Shown: positions 49,785 through 59,536, counted from the first letter of the stretch. The stretch is 64,000 bases of DNA from an uncultured Eubacterium sp. (GCF_945980375.1 NZ_CAMFQO010000002.1:110406-174405), one strand, 5' to 3'. A program made the numbers and translations. The notes: a model not told the origin generated them from the letters alone.

Positions 49785-52700
49785 GTGAAAAAATCTAAAA
49801 TCTTTGCACGTAAAATTGTTGCAACGGTTTTGGCTGTCATTATGGCTGCATCTACCTTCACAAGCGTTGTTACAGCATACGCTAAGTCAACAGACGATGC
49901 ACACGACCAGAACCTCGCAGCAAACTTTATGACTTGGGCAGAGACTACAGACAATCAGACCTGTGAAGCTCTTCTTGACTGGGTTGATGATACACTTGGT
50001 AAAGCAGGCATTGCTCCGCTCAGCGTTCACATGGACTACGTTGTAATCAAGATTGATATCGAAGGTTACATCGATAGTGTGGACGGTCTTCTTGACCTTG
50101 TAGGTCAGGTATGGGGCCTTGTTAACCAGTACAAGAATACTCTTGGCGGTGATATCAAGAATATCTATCTTAACCCAATCGGTGAGGAACTTAAATACTC
50201 AACAGATCAAGCATATGTAGTTTCAAAGTGCGGTAAGTCATATCGTGCTGTAAATGACGCAAAGACCATCGTTATGGCTCTTGCAGAAACAATTTATTGG
50301 AACTCTAATGATGATACATCATCAAGGAGAACAAACCACAACGTAATCGGACAATTCATTAAGGGTAAATTGAACCTCGGCTCAATCCTCAGCGGTATCG
50401 TTGATGTTTACGGCATTATCGGCGGCATCGGCGGACTTAATATGTGGAGCGGCTATCAGTCAAACCTTGTATACAATATCCTTGCACAGGTTATTCTTAC
50501 AAAGACTAACTGGTTCACACAGCAGGAGGTTGAAAACTTCCGGTCATACCTTCAGGGTAAAGGCGGAACAAAATGGAACTTTGATGAGCAGCTTCTTGCA
50601 AAGCTCACATCAGAGTTTATGAACAAGATTTCCGTAGAAATGACATACGCTCTTGAAAAGGACGTAGATGCGGAAGGAAACACTGTTTTCAATCCAACCG
50701 ATTCATCAAAGACCCGTTACTCAAAGATTAAGGCATGGCTTGAGGACAGAAACCTTTCACCAACAGATGCAAACATTATCCAAGCATCAAAGGCTCTCGG
50801 CTTTGACCCTAACCTTAGATACGACAAGAACGGCAACGGTATGATTTACCTCTTCAGATACGGTGTTAACGGCACTACAGAAGAAGAAGCACTTTCCATT
50901 ACCGTAGACAGCACATTCTACGACATCGTAGATGAGGCACTCAAACTCGTTTGGAAAACAACACTTAAGCCGACTATCAGAACAATGCGTGTTAACAACA
51001 GCATGGATTGGTATGAAGGTCACGGCGGAAACTTTGATAACAACTATTATTACTGGTTGGCAGGCGAAGGCCTTGTTGACAAGGATAATTGGGAAAACAA
51101 CTACACTTGGGAAAAGTTCAATGCTTATGCAGCTGCTAATTACGCAGCTTATAACTGCGCAGACGCAGAAGAATTTACTCAAAAGGTAAGACGTACATTT
51201 GAATACGAAAGAGGTGTAGTTGCCGATCCTAAGTACAACTGGAGAGACGTTTCAAAGAGCAACGACTATAACACAGCGGAGGGTAGAAGAGAAAGCATCC
51301 TCTTCGGTAAGCTTCGTTACAGCCCTCTTGCAGATAAGCTCTTCAATATGCAGACAGGTCCTATCAACCTTTACATTATGCAGACAGGCTTCCCGAACCT
51401 TTCAAAATTTATGGACGATTATGTTGACGGTAAGACAGATTATGCAAATGTACCTGCAGCTCTTAACGATGCTCTTGTAGCTGCTGTTAAGGACTTGTTC
51501 CCTGATTCAGCTAACATCGGTCTCGGTACAAACAATGAGGTTACAACAAACCTTGTTCGTCCTGAGCTTACATTGACAGGCGCATCAACAACAACGCTTA
51601 ACACAGCAAAGACACTTGTTTCTAATGCTTGCAAGATTTTCGAATATGCAGCAAACGCAGCAGATGCTAACATTCTTAACGGCTTCTATCATAACCATGG
51701 TATTACCGATAAGACAACATCTGCAAATCTTACAGAAGCAAACTTTGAAGAGGCTATGATTCCTCTCCTCGTTTCCTGCATCAAGATTATCGCAGGCACA
51801 CGTAGCATCCACGATTCAGACTTTGATATGGCTAAGGATGCAGAGGGTGTTGCATACGTAGTACTTAGAGAATATCTTTCATTCTCACTTCCAAGCAAGG
51901 ATTACGATCAGCTCGTTACAACAACAAACGGCACATACGAGGCTAACATTGATGTTGACGGCAACGGCACAAAGGATCTCTACGGCGACGTTATTCTTAC
52001 AATGGCTCGTGATGCAGTAGGTTATCTTTTGAATTCAGTCGTACCTTGTCGTACAAAGTCAGGCGCAGTTTGGAACGTATATGAGTCTAATCCTGCAACT
52101 GATAAGACAACATTGTTTGAAATCTTGAACTCTGTAGTTTGCTACTATGCATCAACAGAAGAGTTCACAGAGCCTTCATACAATTCAATTTCTTCAAAGA
52201 CATATGGCAAGGGTGTTGCAGCTCTTCTCGGTGTAGTTGACGCAAACGGTAACTGCCTCGTTAAGCTGAACAACTCACTTTGGGATAACATCAGTGTTAT
52301 CGCTAATAAGATTTGGCCTACAATCGGCGTTCTTCAGTTTGGTTCAGAGGATTATGCCGGACAGGCAAATGCTAAGACACTTATTTATGACACCATAATT
52401 AAGTCGATTCTTAACATTTCCGAGGATCACACAATTACAAACGCTAAGGGCACAACAACTCAAAAGGGTATTACAACAGTAATCTACCAGCTTTTGACAA
52501 TCTTCACTGCTGATCCTATTATGAATAAGGGTATCGACGTACTTGTTTATGATGATGTTCTTGCATCTCTTGTAAACAGCGTATTCGGTGCAAAGCTCAC
52601 AAATCAGCTTTATCCACACGTTCTTCCTACATCATCTGAGATGGGCGGAACACACACACCGTTCGACAGCATGATAAGCAGTACATATTTTGCTAACTAC

Positions 52701-55700
52701 AAGGGTAACGGCTCAAATGCAACAGGTATCCTTGGCATTTTGGTAAGCAACATCTTCTGTGCATTCGGCGGTAATGCAAATGTACAGAACGCAACTCGCG
52801 GCAACGGTTGTTGGCAGGGTGCAATGTTTGCAGTTAAGGCTGTAAGCTACTTTGTAAACGGCTTCCTTCCACAGCTTCGTGACCACAAGTTCGGTGCAGC
52901 ATCTGTTTCCGTTGATGATCCGTCACGTTCGGATTATGCTAACGGTAAGGCTATCGACGGTTATCTTACAATCAAGAACGAGTCTGTAGGTCTTAACAGA
53001 TTCTATAGGGATGGAAACTCTATCAAGTATGACGATAGATACTTCATCGAGGTTACAGGCCTTACATCAGACTCATCAACAGTAAGAATTGATAGCCCAA
53101 CAGGTACAATTATTGCTCCTGAAAAGAGCGTAAAGGTTAAGCTTAACGGTGAATATCCAAGTACCCCTCAAACAGTTAAGTTCACTCTTACTTATAACAT
53201 TTATAAGGGTACATCATCTAACCAGAAGAAGGAACTTAAGTATCAGAATCAAATCGCTACATGCTATTTGAACTTCTCACCTGATAAGGGTTGGCTTGGT
53301 TCTCTTGACTCAAACGATTCAGATTCAGGCGCTAAGTATTCCTCAACAAGCATGGTTGACCCAACCGGTACAAGCGGTCAGATTTATACCGACGTCGTAC
53401 TTTCAAGCACAAATCCTGAGCAGGTAAGCAGCATCGGTGTTTCTCTTCCTGATTTGAACGGTGTATATGCAGCTGACACAAACGGCGATGCATATGTAAC
53501 CTACAATGTTGTTAAGAAGTCAGGCAACGAGTATATTAATGTTGTTAATAAGGATAAGCTTGACTATCGTATCAACACAGTAGACTCAAACGGTAACGTA
53601 ACAGCAGAGGGTACATGGAACAACGGTACCTCTGAGGATATCAACGGTGTAACTGTTTACGCAGGTTACACAAGAGATCAGGTTCCTAATGCTGCAACCG
53701 GTCAGAGCATTGATACAAGAACTCACATCGCAGTTTCTACAGAAACAGATACAGCTAATGATGTTATCAAGACTGTAGAGAGAAACAGCGACGGTTCTGT
53801 TGAAAGTGTTACAGTTGACCCTGCAGTTGTTGCTATGGGCGCTGCAACAGCAAAGACACCTATCAACGGTATCAACTTCGTTCCGTTCGCAGGTTCAGAA
53901 GCAACTTATAACGTATTCCTTAAGACTGATGACCAGGTTAACTCTGTTGCTGCAGGCAACTATGAATTTAACCTTTTCGGCTACAATACATTTGGTGAAA
54001 CCGGTATCGAGGTTGGTACAACTAACGTAAACGTTGCTGACACAAGCGGTGCTGCTTCTCTTCAGAGATACTTCGAGAGTGTTCAGGAGCAGATCAACCC
54101 ATATCAGCCATCAGACTATGATGACTATAAAGCAGCTTCAGATACATCTAACATCTACACCTCTATGCAGAACAAGTTTGCAAATGTTATCAAGCAAATT
54201 GCAATCGCTCCTTCTACAGAAAATGCAGATCAATTCGCACCTGTAACCGTTGTTGCTGCTCAGACAGCACAGGTTACCGGTACAACAGGTGACCCTGCTT
54301 ACATGCCTGCAACAGACATTACAGAGGAGTATGCTGCTGAAAAGGGTTATGTAAAGAATAATAGTAACGGCTACTATTATTTAGACAAGGCATATAAGTA
54401 TCCTGTATGCTCTAACGTTCTTGTTAAGGGTGGAAACGTTACAAACGGCAAGGATCCGCTTGGTCGTAAGGTTCAGCTTATAGGTGATACTTATTACCTT
54501 GTAAATGAAATTGAATATGTAAGAGAATGGGATGAGACAACATATGAGTATCCATACAACGCTCTTACACAAACTCCTAACCAGTATGAGACAAAGGATG
54601 AAAAAGGCAACGTAGTTATGAAGGACTACTACCTCAAGGAGCTCCACGCATACTACGCTGCAAACGGTATGAGAGTTAATGCTTCAGATAACTGGGCTTA
54701 CACATGTGCATTGACATATGAAAAGACTAAGGAAAATGACGGCACAAACGATTACCGTAGCATTTATGCAAAGCTTCAGGATTATCTTACATATTATAAG
54801 CAAGAAACAATGAAGCACATTGATACATCTGCTATGGCAGGTATCACAGGCCCAACCGGTCTTATCGAGACACGTAAGGGTAAGGAAAGCGTCAACTACG
54901 ACGTTGCTACTTATGAGAAGATGGTACAGATTGCTAAGGAGGCAGAGGCACTTGTTTATAAAACAGGTGAATTGGATGAAAACGGCAAGGACATTTGGTC
55001 AACAACCGCTACATCTGCTCAGCTTAAGGAAGCAGTAGACCAGTTCAAGAAGTACAGCGCTCTTGTAGTTCCACGTGGCTACGAAGGTGCTAAGCTTGAG
55101 AAAGAGCTTGCTTTCGTAACAAATACAACAAAGCGCAACCTTGTTGCAACATTTGATGAGGATGAAACAACACATGCAATTTCAAACGGTGTTGTTAGAT
55201 TCAATAGCGGTACTCCGAAGTACGGTACACTTGAAAACGGCGTTCTTGTTAATAAGGATGCTGAGGGTAATGCAATTTACTCGAATGCAACATGGACTAA
55301 CTACGTAAACGCTCTTGCAAAGGCTATTTCTGTTGCTCAGGCTGCAGAGCCTGAAAACATCTCAGGCACATATGTAGCAAAGAAAGAGCTTGTTATCGCA
55401 GAGAACAACCTTGCTGCTCCTGAGGTAGTAACAGATTATACTGTAACAGGTACAATCACAGAAGCTATCAACGGCACAGGTTCTGCAGGTACATTTGCTC
55501 TTGCAGGTGCTAAGATTTACGACGGTAAGACATTGCTTGCAACTGCTAATGCAGACGGTCAGTTCACAATTAAACTCCCAATCGGAGTGGCTACAACTGT
55601 AACTGTTAAGGCTGCAAATGCTGTTCCAAGAAAGGTTACATTCAGTGCTGAGGCTACAGGCGTTAATATCGGTATCGTTGCTGTTGACTATAATGGCGAC

Positions 55701-55826
55701 GGCAAGGTTAACTCAACCGATATTGCACTTGCTTCAAAGACAACTGACATCGGTACTAAGATTACTCCTGATCAGTTCAAGTCTATTGCAAGAACAGGCG
55801 TAGCATATTCAGCTGTTCTTGCATAA
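49785..55826 (+). CDS. Giant secreted protein with FIVAR-like and degenerate dockerin-like C-terminus, 2,013 aa
   Basis: The protein has a signal peptide (VKKSKIFARKIVATVLAVIMA, cleavage likely after AYA). The first thousand residues match no family I know; they are rich in Asn, Tyr and Thr, with many short helices. An Ig-like beta region follows near 1058-1180, and a FIVAR-like helical repeat near 1835 (WTNYVNALAKAISVAQ). A carboxypeptidase-regulatory-like beta domain begins at about 1884. Last comes one calcium-loop motif, DYNGDGKVNSTD (about 1967). Its partner loop is missing, so the dockerin is half. I chose GTG 49785 because GGAGG (49768-49772) is upstream of it, although 12 bases away; GTG 49743 would precede that site. 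It heads a four-gene secreted-protein operon. Confidence 0.83.
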   Translation: MKKSKIFARKIVATVLAVIMAASTFTSVVTAYAKSTDDAHDQNLAANFMTWAETTDNQTCEALLDWVDDTLGKAGIAPLSVHMDYVVIKIDIEGYIDSVDGLLDLVGQVWGLVNQYKNTLGGDIKNIYLNPIGEELKYSTDQAYVVSKCGKSYRAVNDAKTIVMALAETIYWNSNDDTSSRRTNHNVIGQFIKGKLNLGSILSGIVDVYGIIGGIGGLNMWSGYQSNLVYNILAQVILTKTNWFTQQEVENFRSYLQGKGGTKWNFDEQLLAKLTSEFMNKISVEMTYALEKDVDAEGNTVFNPTDSSKTRYSKIKAWLEDRNLSPTDANIIQASKALGFDPNLRYDKNGNGMIYLFRYGVNGTTEEEALSITVDSTFYDIVDEALKLVWKTTLKPTIRTMRVNNSMDWYEGHGGNFDNNYYYWLAGEGLVDKDNWENNYTWEKFNAYAAANYAAYNCADAEEFTQKVRRTFEYERGVVADPKYNWRDVSKSNDYNTAEGRRESILFGKLRYSPLADKLFNMQTGPINLYIMQTGFPNLSKFMDDYVDGKTDYANVPAALNDALVAAVKDLFPDSANIGLGTNNEVTTNLVRPELTLTGASTTTLNTAKTLVSNACKIFEYAANAADANILNGFYHNHGITDKTTSANLTEANFEEAMIPLLVSCIKIIAGTRSIHDSDFDMAKDAEGVAYVVLREYLSFSLPSKDYDQLVTTTNGTYEANIDVDGNGTKDLYGDVILTMARDAVGYLLNSVVPCRTKSGAVWNVYESNPATDKTTLFEILNSVVCYYASTEEFTEPSYNSISSKTYGKGVAALLGVVDANGNCLVKLNNSLWDNISVIANKIWPTIGVLQFGSEDYAGQANAKTLIYDTIIKSILNISEDHTITNAKGTTTQKGITTVIYQLLTIFTADPIMNKGIDVLVYDDVLASLVNSVFGAKLTNQLYPHVLPTSSEMGGTHTPFDSMISSTYFANYKGNGSNATGILGILVSNIFCAFGGNANVQNATRGNGCWQGAMFAVKAVSYFVNGFLPQLRDHKFGAASVSVDDPSRSDYANGKAIDGYLTIKNESVGLNRFYRDGNSIKYDDRYFIEVTGLTSDSSTVRIDSPTGTIIAPEKSVKVKLNGEYPSTPQTVKFTLTYNIYKGTSSNQKKELKYQNQIATCYLNFSPDKGWLGSLDSNDSDSGAKYSSTSMVDPTGTSGQIYTDVVLSSTNPEQVSSIGVSLPDLNGVYAADTNGDAYVTYNVVKKSGNEYINVVNKDKLDYRINTVDSNGNVTAEGTWNNGTSEDINGVTVYAGYTRDQVPNAATGQSIDTRTHIAVSTETDTANDVIKTVERNSDGSVESVTVDPAVVAMGAATAKTPINGINFVPFAGSEATYNVFLKTDDQVNSVAAGNYEFNLFGYNTFGETGIEVGTTNVNVADTSGAASLQRYFESVQEQINPYQPSDYDDYKAASDTSNIYTSMQNKFANVIKQIAIAPSTENADQFAPVTVVAAQTAQVTGTTGDPAYMPATDITEEYAAEKGYVKNNSNGYYYLDKAYKYPVCSNVLVKGGNVTNGKDPLGRKVQLIGDTYYLVNEIEYVREWDETTYEYPYNALTQTPNQYETKDEKGNVVMKDYYLKELHAYYAANGMRVNASDNWAYTCALTYEKTKENDGTNDYRSIYAKLQDYLTYYKQETMKHIDTSAMAGITGPTGLIETRKGKESVNYDVATYEKMVQIAKEAEALVYKTGELDENGKDIWSTTATSAQLKEAVDQFKKYSALVVPRGYEGAKLEKELAFVTNTTKRNLVATFDEDETTHAISNGVVRFNSGTPKYGTLENGVLVNKDAEGNAIYSNATWTNYVNALAKAISVAQAAEPENISGTYVAKKELVIAENNLAAPEVVTDYTVTGTITEAINGTGSAGTFALAGAKIYDGKTLLATANADGQFTIKLPIGVATTVTVKAANAVPRKVTFSAEATGVNIGIVAVDYNGDGKVNSTDIALASKTTDIGTKITPDQFKSIARTGVAYSAVLA

Positions 55827-55860
55827 TTACCTATTATCAAGTACACTTAATTAAAATTCC

Positions 55861-55933
55861 ACTAAATTAATTACGATTTAGTATATGTCCTATGATATTC
55901 TGCGGAGGGGTTTACTCTCTGCAGGGTATCATA
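55861..55933 (+). promoter_or_regulatory. Two intercistronic hairpins before the dockerin-like protein gene
   Basis: ACTAAAT (55861-55867) pairs with ATTTAGT (55876-55882). TATGATA (55891-55897) pairs with TATCATA (55927-55933) around a CTGC/GCAG stem. No T-run follows the second, so these look like processing or stability elements rather than terminators. Confidence 0.55.
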
Positions 55934-55964
55934 TAAAAAACAAGAACTTTGGGGGGGTTTCACA

Positions 55965-57023
55965 ATGAAACGTTCTATAAAAAGCTTCTTAACTACCCCA
56001 TTCGTTTGTTTAGTTTTAATAATTTCTATGTTTGCACTACCGTTTAGTGCAAATGCCGAGGCAGGAACCCTCGGCACGGAAACACCAGAATTAACCTGTG
56101 CATTTACCGGCACAAACGGAAAAAAAGCCGACGGCAACAGGCTCCAACCCGGTACCTATTACGTTGACCTTGTTCTTTCCGGAATGAAGGCAGTTTCCAT
56201 AGTTGAGTTAACGGCAACCTACGACCCGAACGTTATTACCGATATCTCTGTTTTAAGCACCTATGCTGATGAACACAATGATATGCGTTTGGGCGGTCAA
56301 AAAATTGAAAATAATACTCTTTCTGTTTTCCAAGTTGCTGAAAGTGATGATGCATCTACAATCGATACAAACGGGACTGTAATGGTCTCACTTTCTGTTA
56401 CAGTCGCATCCTCTTGCGATTTCGCAGATGTATTTGCATTTTCCACAAACCCTACTGTGTGCTTTATCGAGGCATCATACCTTGATGGCGTTAACGATTG
56501 TTACGTCCTTGACACAAGCATCGAAACCAAAGGCAAAACTTATCCAATGACAGCTGACGAATCTCCATACTTTTTGGTAACAGAGTTTGATGTCACAGGT
56601 GAGGTTACTATTGCTCATGAGCTTACAGGTATTGCAACAACTGCTCCTGCAAGCGGAATCACAGTATCAATTAAGAATACTGACATCAGCACGGTAACAA
56701 ATGCCGACGGTTCGTTTACCTTAACCGGTCTTGGTGTTGGTGAATATACACTTGTGTTCAGCTCAGCACACACAATTGACAGAGAGGCTACGCTCATCGT
56801 TGCAAGAGAAAATGCCGACTATGACCAAATCACCGTTGACAATATCGGTCTTTGTGTTGTAGACTATAATAAGGACGGCAAATTTGATTCAACTGATGCT
56901 GCGTTGTATTCAAAATTCAAAACAGATTTGAACGGTGACGGTCTGTTCGACGAGAACGATCACACAATCTTCAAATCCTTCTTGAGAAAAACCGTTGTTT
57001 ATTCTCAACTTACATTAAATTAA
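55965..57023 (+). CDS. Secreted cohesin-like/carboxypeptidase-regulatory/dockerin-like protein
   Basis: The 352-aa protein has four parts. Residues 1-32 are a signal peptide. Residues 43-190 are a beta-rich domain with cohesin-like traits (TYYVDLVLSGMKAVSIVELTATYDPNVI; TIDTNGTVMVSLSVTV). Residues 208-285 are a carboxypeptidase-regulatory-like domain (VTNADGSFTLTGLGVGEYTL). Residues 297-343 are a dockerin-like pair of calcium loops, D300-D311 (DYNKDGKFDSTD) and D321-D332 (DLNGDGLFDEND), each with the right 12-residue spacing. The end of the protein (RKTVVYSQL) matches the end of the preceding giant protein. GGGGGGG precedes the ATG. It may dock to a cohesin; no classical scaffoldin gene is in the window. 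Confidence 0.78.
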   Translation: MKRSIKSFLTTPFVCLVLIISMFALPFSANAEAGTLGTETPELTCAFTGTNGKKADGNRLQPGTYYVDLVLSGMKAVSIVELTATYDPNVITDISVLSTYADEHNDMRLGGQKIENNTLSVFQVAESDDASTIDTNGTVMVSLSVTVASSCDFADVFAFSTNPTVCFIEASYLDGVNDCYVLDTSIETKGKTYPMTADESPYFLVTEFDVTGEVTIAHELTGIATTAPASGITVSIKNTDISTVTNADGSFTLTGLGVGEYTLVFSSAHTIDREATLIVARENADYDQITVDNIGLCVVDYNKDGKFDSTDAALYSKFKTDLNGDGLFDENDHTIFKSFLRKTVVYSQLTLN

Positions 57024-57044
57024 TTTCGGAGGAAACTATATAAA

Positions 57045-59312
57045 ATGAAAAAATCATTCAAAAAAGTAGTTGCAATCCTCTTGGCAGTATTAATGATGGT
57101 ATGCTCATTCCCTCTTACAGCTTTGGCTGCGGGCGGTACAAGAGCTAACATCAAGCTTCAGTTTGGTTCTGTAACAAACAGTGCATCTAATATCAAAAAC
57201 TACGCTGTTGACAGAAATAATAGTGTGGCAAACTTTTCAAAATATACAGGTATGAACTCAAACGAGCTTACCTATTCAAATGGTGCTATCAGTGGTTATG
57301 AAACCGGTGATTTCTTTACAATTTCTGTACTTGTTGAAAACATTTCGCAGATTTCTGCAACAGAAATTGCCGTAAAGTATTCAGACGCTATTGAGCCTGC
57401 ATTCCTTAAGAACTCAGGTTCTCCGGCTCCTGCTGTATATACAGATAGCGCTGCTGCATACACCGGCTTTGGAAAGCTTGAAGCAATTACTGCACAAAGC
57501 GGTAACGCAATTTACAATACAACTTCTACTGTCGGCGAAACATCATACATTGATGCAGAAAAGCGTGTTATGCACGCAAATTTCGCCGTTCAGACAGGTG
57601 CAGATGCAATTGATTTGACAAAAGCAACTTCTGCTGGTAAGTATTCTCTTACAAACAGTGCAATCATTGCAACATTTATGTTCAAGATTGTAAACTCAAA
57701 TGCAATCACTTTCTCAATTGACACTGCATCTGACACATACTATCTTAACACTATCGCTAACGGCGGTTCAGTTAATGAGTACAAGACATATGCTCCAAAG
57801 GTAGATGATGACGCTTCAACTGCCGAGCTCGACTTTATGGGCAAGAACGAGCATGTTGGCTCAACAACACAAACTTACACAATCAGATTTGTAGACGCTG
57901 ACGGTAAGCAGATTTCTTCAGCTCAGTATGAAGAAGGCGCTGCTGTAATCGCTCCTCAGCTTCCTGCAGTAACTCATGATGATGCACAGCATTACACATA
58001 TGCTTGGGATAAGGAAATTCCTGCAACAGCAACAGCTGACGGAACTTACACCATCATCAAGACAGGCGCAGCTCATACATGGGATGCAGGTGTTACAACT
58101 AAGGAGCCAACCGCAACCGAAACAGGTATCAAGACATTCACATGTACATTTAACGGCTGTGGCGCTACAAGAACAGAAGAACTTCCTAAGACAGAAGTAG
58201 CGTGTCAGCATGAGTATGTATGGACATACAATAAGGACGCTTACAGAGATTCGAATAAGGTTGAACACGACGGTACAGAAACCGGTGTCTGCAGCAAGTG
58301 TGGAGATACAATCACAAGAACTGCAGTAGGTACAGGTTCACTTCGTGCAACAACATATAACCTTACTCTTTCGGCAGGTATTGCTGTAAACTTCAAAACA
58401 AAGACTACTACAGTTAATAAGTTTGATAAAGTTTGGTGTGAGGTTGAGAAGTTCGATGCTTCAACCGGCAAATACATGAAGCCTGAAGTAATAGAGGATA
58501 GCTTTGTAGATGGTAATAATACGGCATTCAGATTTACTAAGATTGCACCTCAAACTATGGCTGATAATATGATTGTTAAATTCTGCGCTGAAAGAGACGG
58601 AATTACCTATGAGGGAACAATTACAACTCAAGTTAATGTTAGAAGCTATGTAATGGGTCAGTTGAATAAGCAAACATCAAAAACATCTGCTGCAACTCTT
58701 TTTGTTGACATGCTTAACTATGGTACTGCAGCTCAAGATTATATGAGTTATAATCAAACGGATTATATCAATTCACAGTTAACAGATGTTCAAAAGTCTT
58801 GGGCAACTCCATTGATTGCTAATGATGATTATGTTAATTCTCAAAATTTGACATATGTTGTTTGTGAAAATCCTCAAGCTGCATGGAGAACAGCTGCTCT
58901 TAGACTTGAAAGTTCAGTAGACTTTAAGTTGAGCTTCTCTGATGCTGCAAAGACTGACACATTGACAGATATTAGCAATATTAAGATTAAGGTTCAATTA
59001 GAAGATGGAACAATTAAGTGGTTTGATCCAATCAATAATCCGGAGTCATTTGAACCGTATAAAACCAGCAGTCAAAATGTTGTAAAGGGCAGATGGTACT
59101 TTACAACAAGCGATATTCCTGTAGCAAATCTTGTTGATCCGGTTTATCTTACAATTTGTGATGCTAACGGCAACCCTATTTCAAACACATTTAGATACAG
59201 TGCTGAAACATTTGTAAAGGCACAACAAGGAAAAGCTATTAAGGATACTCTTGATCATATGATGGTATACGCTAAGGCAGCGTATAATTATAATCTTATG
59301 GGTGGTAAGTAA
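57045..59312 (+). CDS. Secreted multi-domain surface protein with cohesin-like start and duplicated C-terminal domain
   Basis: This 755-aa protein has a signal peptide ending TALAAG. Residues 30-260 form a cohesin-like beta domain (GDFFTISVLVENISQISATEIAVKYSD; ATFMFKIVNSNAITFSID). Next is an InlB-like repeat strand (YTIRFVDADGKQI), then two zinc-ribbon-like segments of a kind common in gut Firmicutes surface proteins (HTWDAGVTTKEPTATETG with C-x(5)-C, and CSKCG). The C-terminal 325 residues contain two copies of one domain. Each ends in a helix of the type RSYVMGQL...MLNYGTAAQDY and RYSAETFV...MMVYAKAAYNY. No wall anchor is seen. CGGAGG lies upstream of the ATG. It follows the dockerin-like gene by 21 bases. 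Confidence 0.75.
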   Translation: MKKSFKKVVAILLAVLMMVCSFPLTALAAGGTRANIKLQFGSVTNSASNIKNYAVDRNNSVANFSKYTGMNSNELTYSNGAISGYETGDFFTISVLVENISQISATEIAVKYSDAIEPAFLKNSGSPAPAVYTDSAAAYTGFGKLEAITAQSGNAIYNTTSTVGETSYIDAEKRVMHANFAVQTGADAIDLTKATSAGKYSLTNSAIIATFMFKIVNSNAITFSIDTASDTYYLNTIANGGSVNEYKTYAPKVDDDASTAELDFMGKNEHVGSTTQTYTIRFVDADGKQISSAQYEEGAAVIAPQLPAVTHDDAQHYTYAWDKEIPATATADGTYTIIKTGAAHTWDAGVTTKEPTATETGIKTFTCTFNGCGATRTEELPKTEVACQHEYVWTYNKDAYRDSNKVEHDGTETGVCSKCGDTITRTAVGTGSLRATTYNLTLSAGIAVNFKTKTTTVNKFDKVWCEVEKFDASTGKYMKPEVIEDSFVDGNNTAFRFTKIAPQTMADNMIVKFCAERDGITYEGTITTQVNVRSYVMGQLNKQTSKTSAATLFVDMLNYGTAAQDYMSYNQTDYINSQLTDVQKSWATPLIANDDYVNSQNLTYVVCENPQAAWRTAALRLESSVDFKLSFSDAAKTDTLTDISNIKIKVQLEDGTIKWFDPINNPESFEPYKTSSQNVVKGRWYFTTSDIPVANLVDPVYLTICDANGNPISNTFRYSAETFVKAQQGKAIKDTLDHMMVYAKAAYNYNLMGGK

Positions 59313-59366
59313 TTATTATTTATAATATGATGATTGCTAAATAAACATAATGGAGGTGAAACCAGA

Positions 59367-59489
59367 ATGAAGTACTCAAAGCCAGTAGCAGAGCTCGAGA
59401 AGTTCGCAGTTGTTGACGTTGTAACAACATCAACAACACCAAAACCAGGCGGCGGTGGTGCCATTGACACTGAGGACGAAGAACTTTAA
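59367..59489 (+). CDS. 40-aa small peptide, possible precursor or signalling peptide
   Basis: This short gene begins 54 bases after the surface-protein gene and has an excellent ribosome binding site (TGGAGGTGA, eight bases from ATG 59367). The peptide starts MKYSKPVAELEKF, then VVDVVTTSTTPKPGGGG and an acidic end (DTEDEEL). It has no Cys and no signal peptide. Its shape, a charged leader, a DVVTTS turn, a Gly-rich spacer and an acidic tail, recalls small leader-bearing peptides of Clostridia that feed peptide-modifying enzymes. I cannot name a family, and no radical SAM or cyclase gene is beside it. The terminator right after it makes it the end of the secreted-protein operon. Confidence 0.65.
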   Translation: MKYSKPVAELEKFAVVDVVTTSTTPKPGGGGAIDTEDEEL

Positions 59490-59507
59490 TTCTGTCTTAC
59501 TTAATGG

Positions 59508-59536
59508 AAGGAAGTGGGGAAACCCACTTCCTTTTA
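59508..59536 (+). terminator. Terminator of the secreted-protein operon
   Basis: AAGGAAGTGGG (59508-59518) pairs perfectly with CCCACTTCCTT (59523-59533) around a GAAA tetraloop, followed by a short T-run. Confidence 0.85.
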
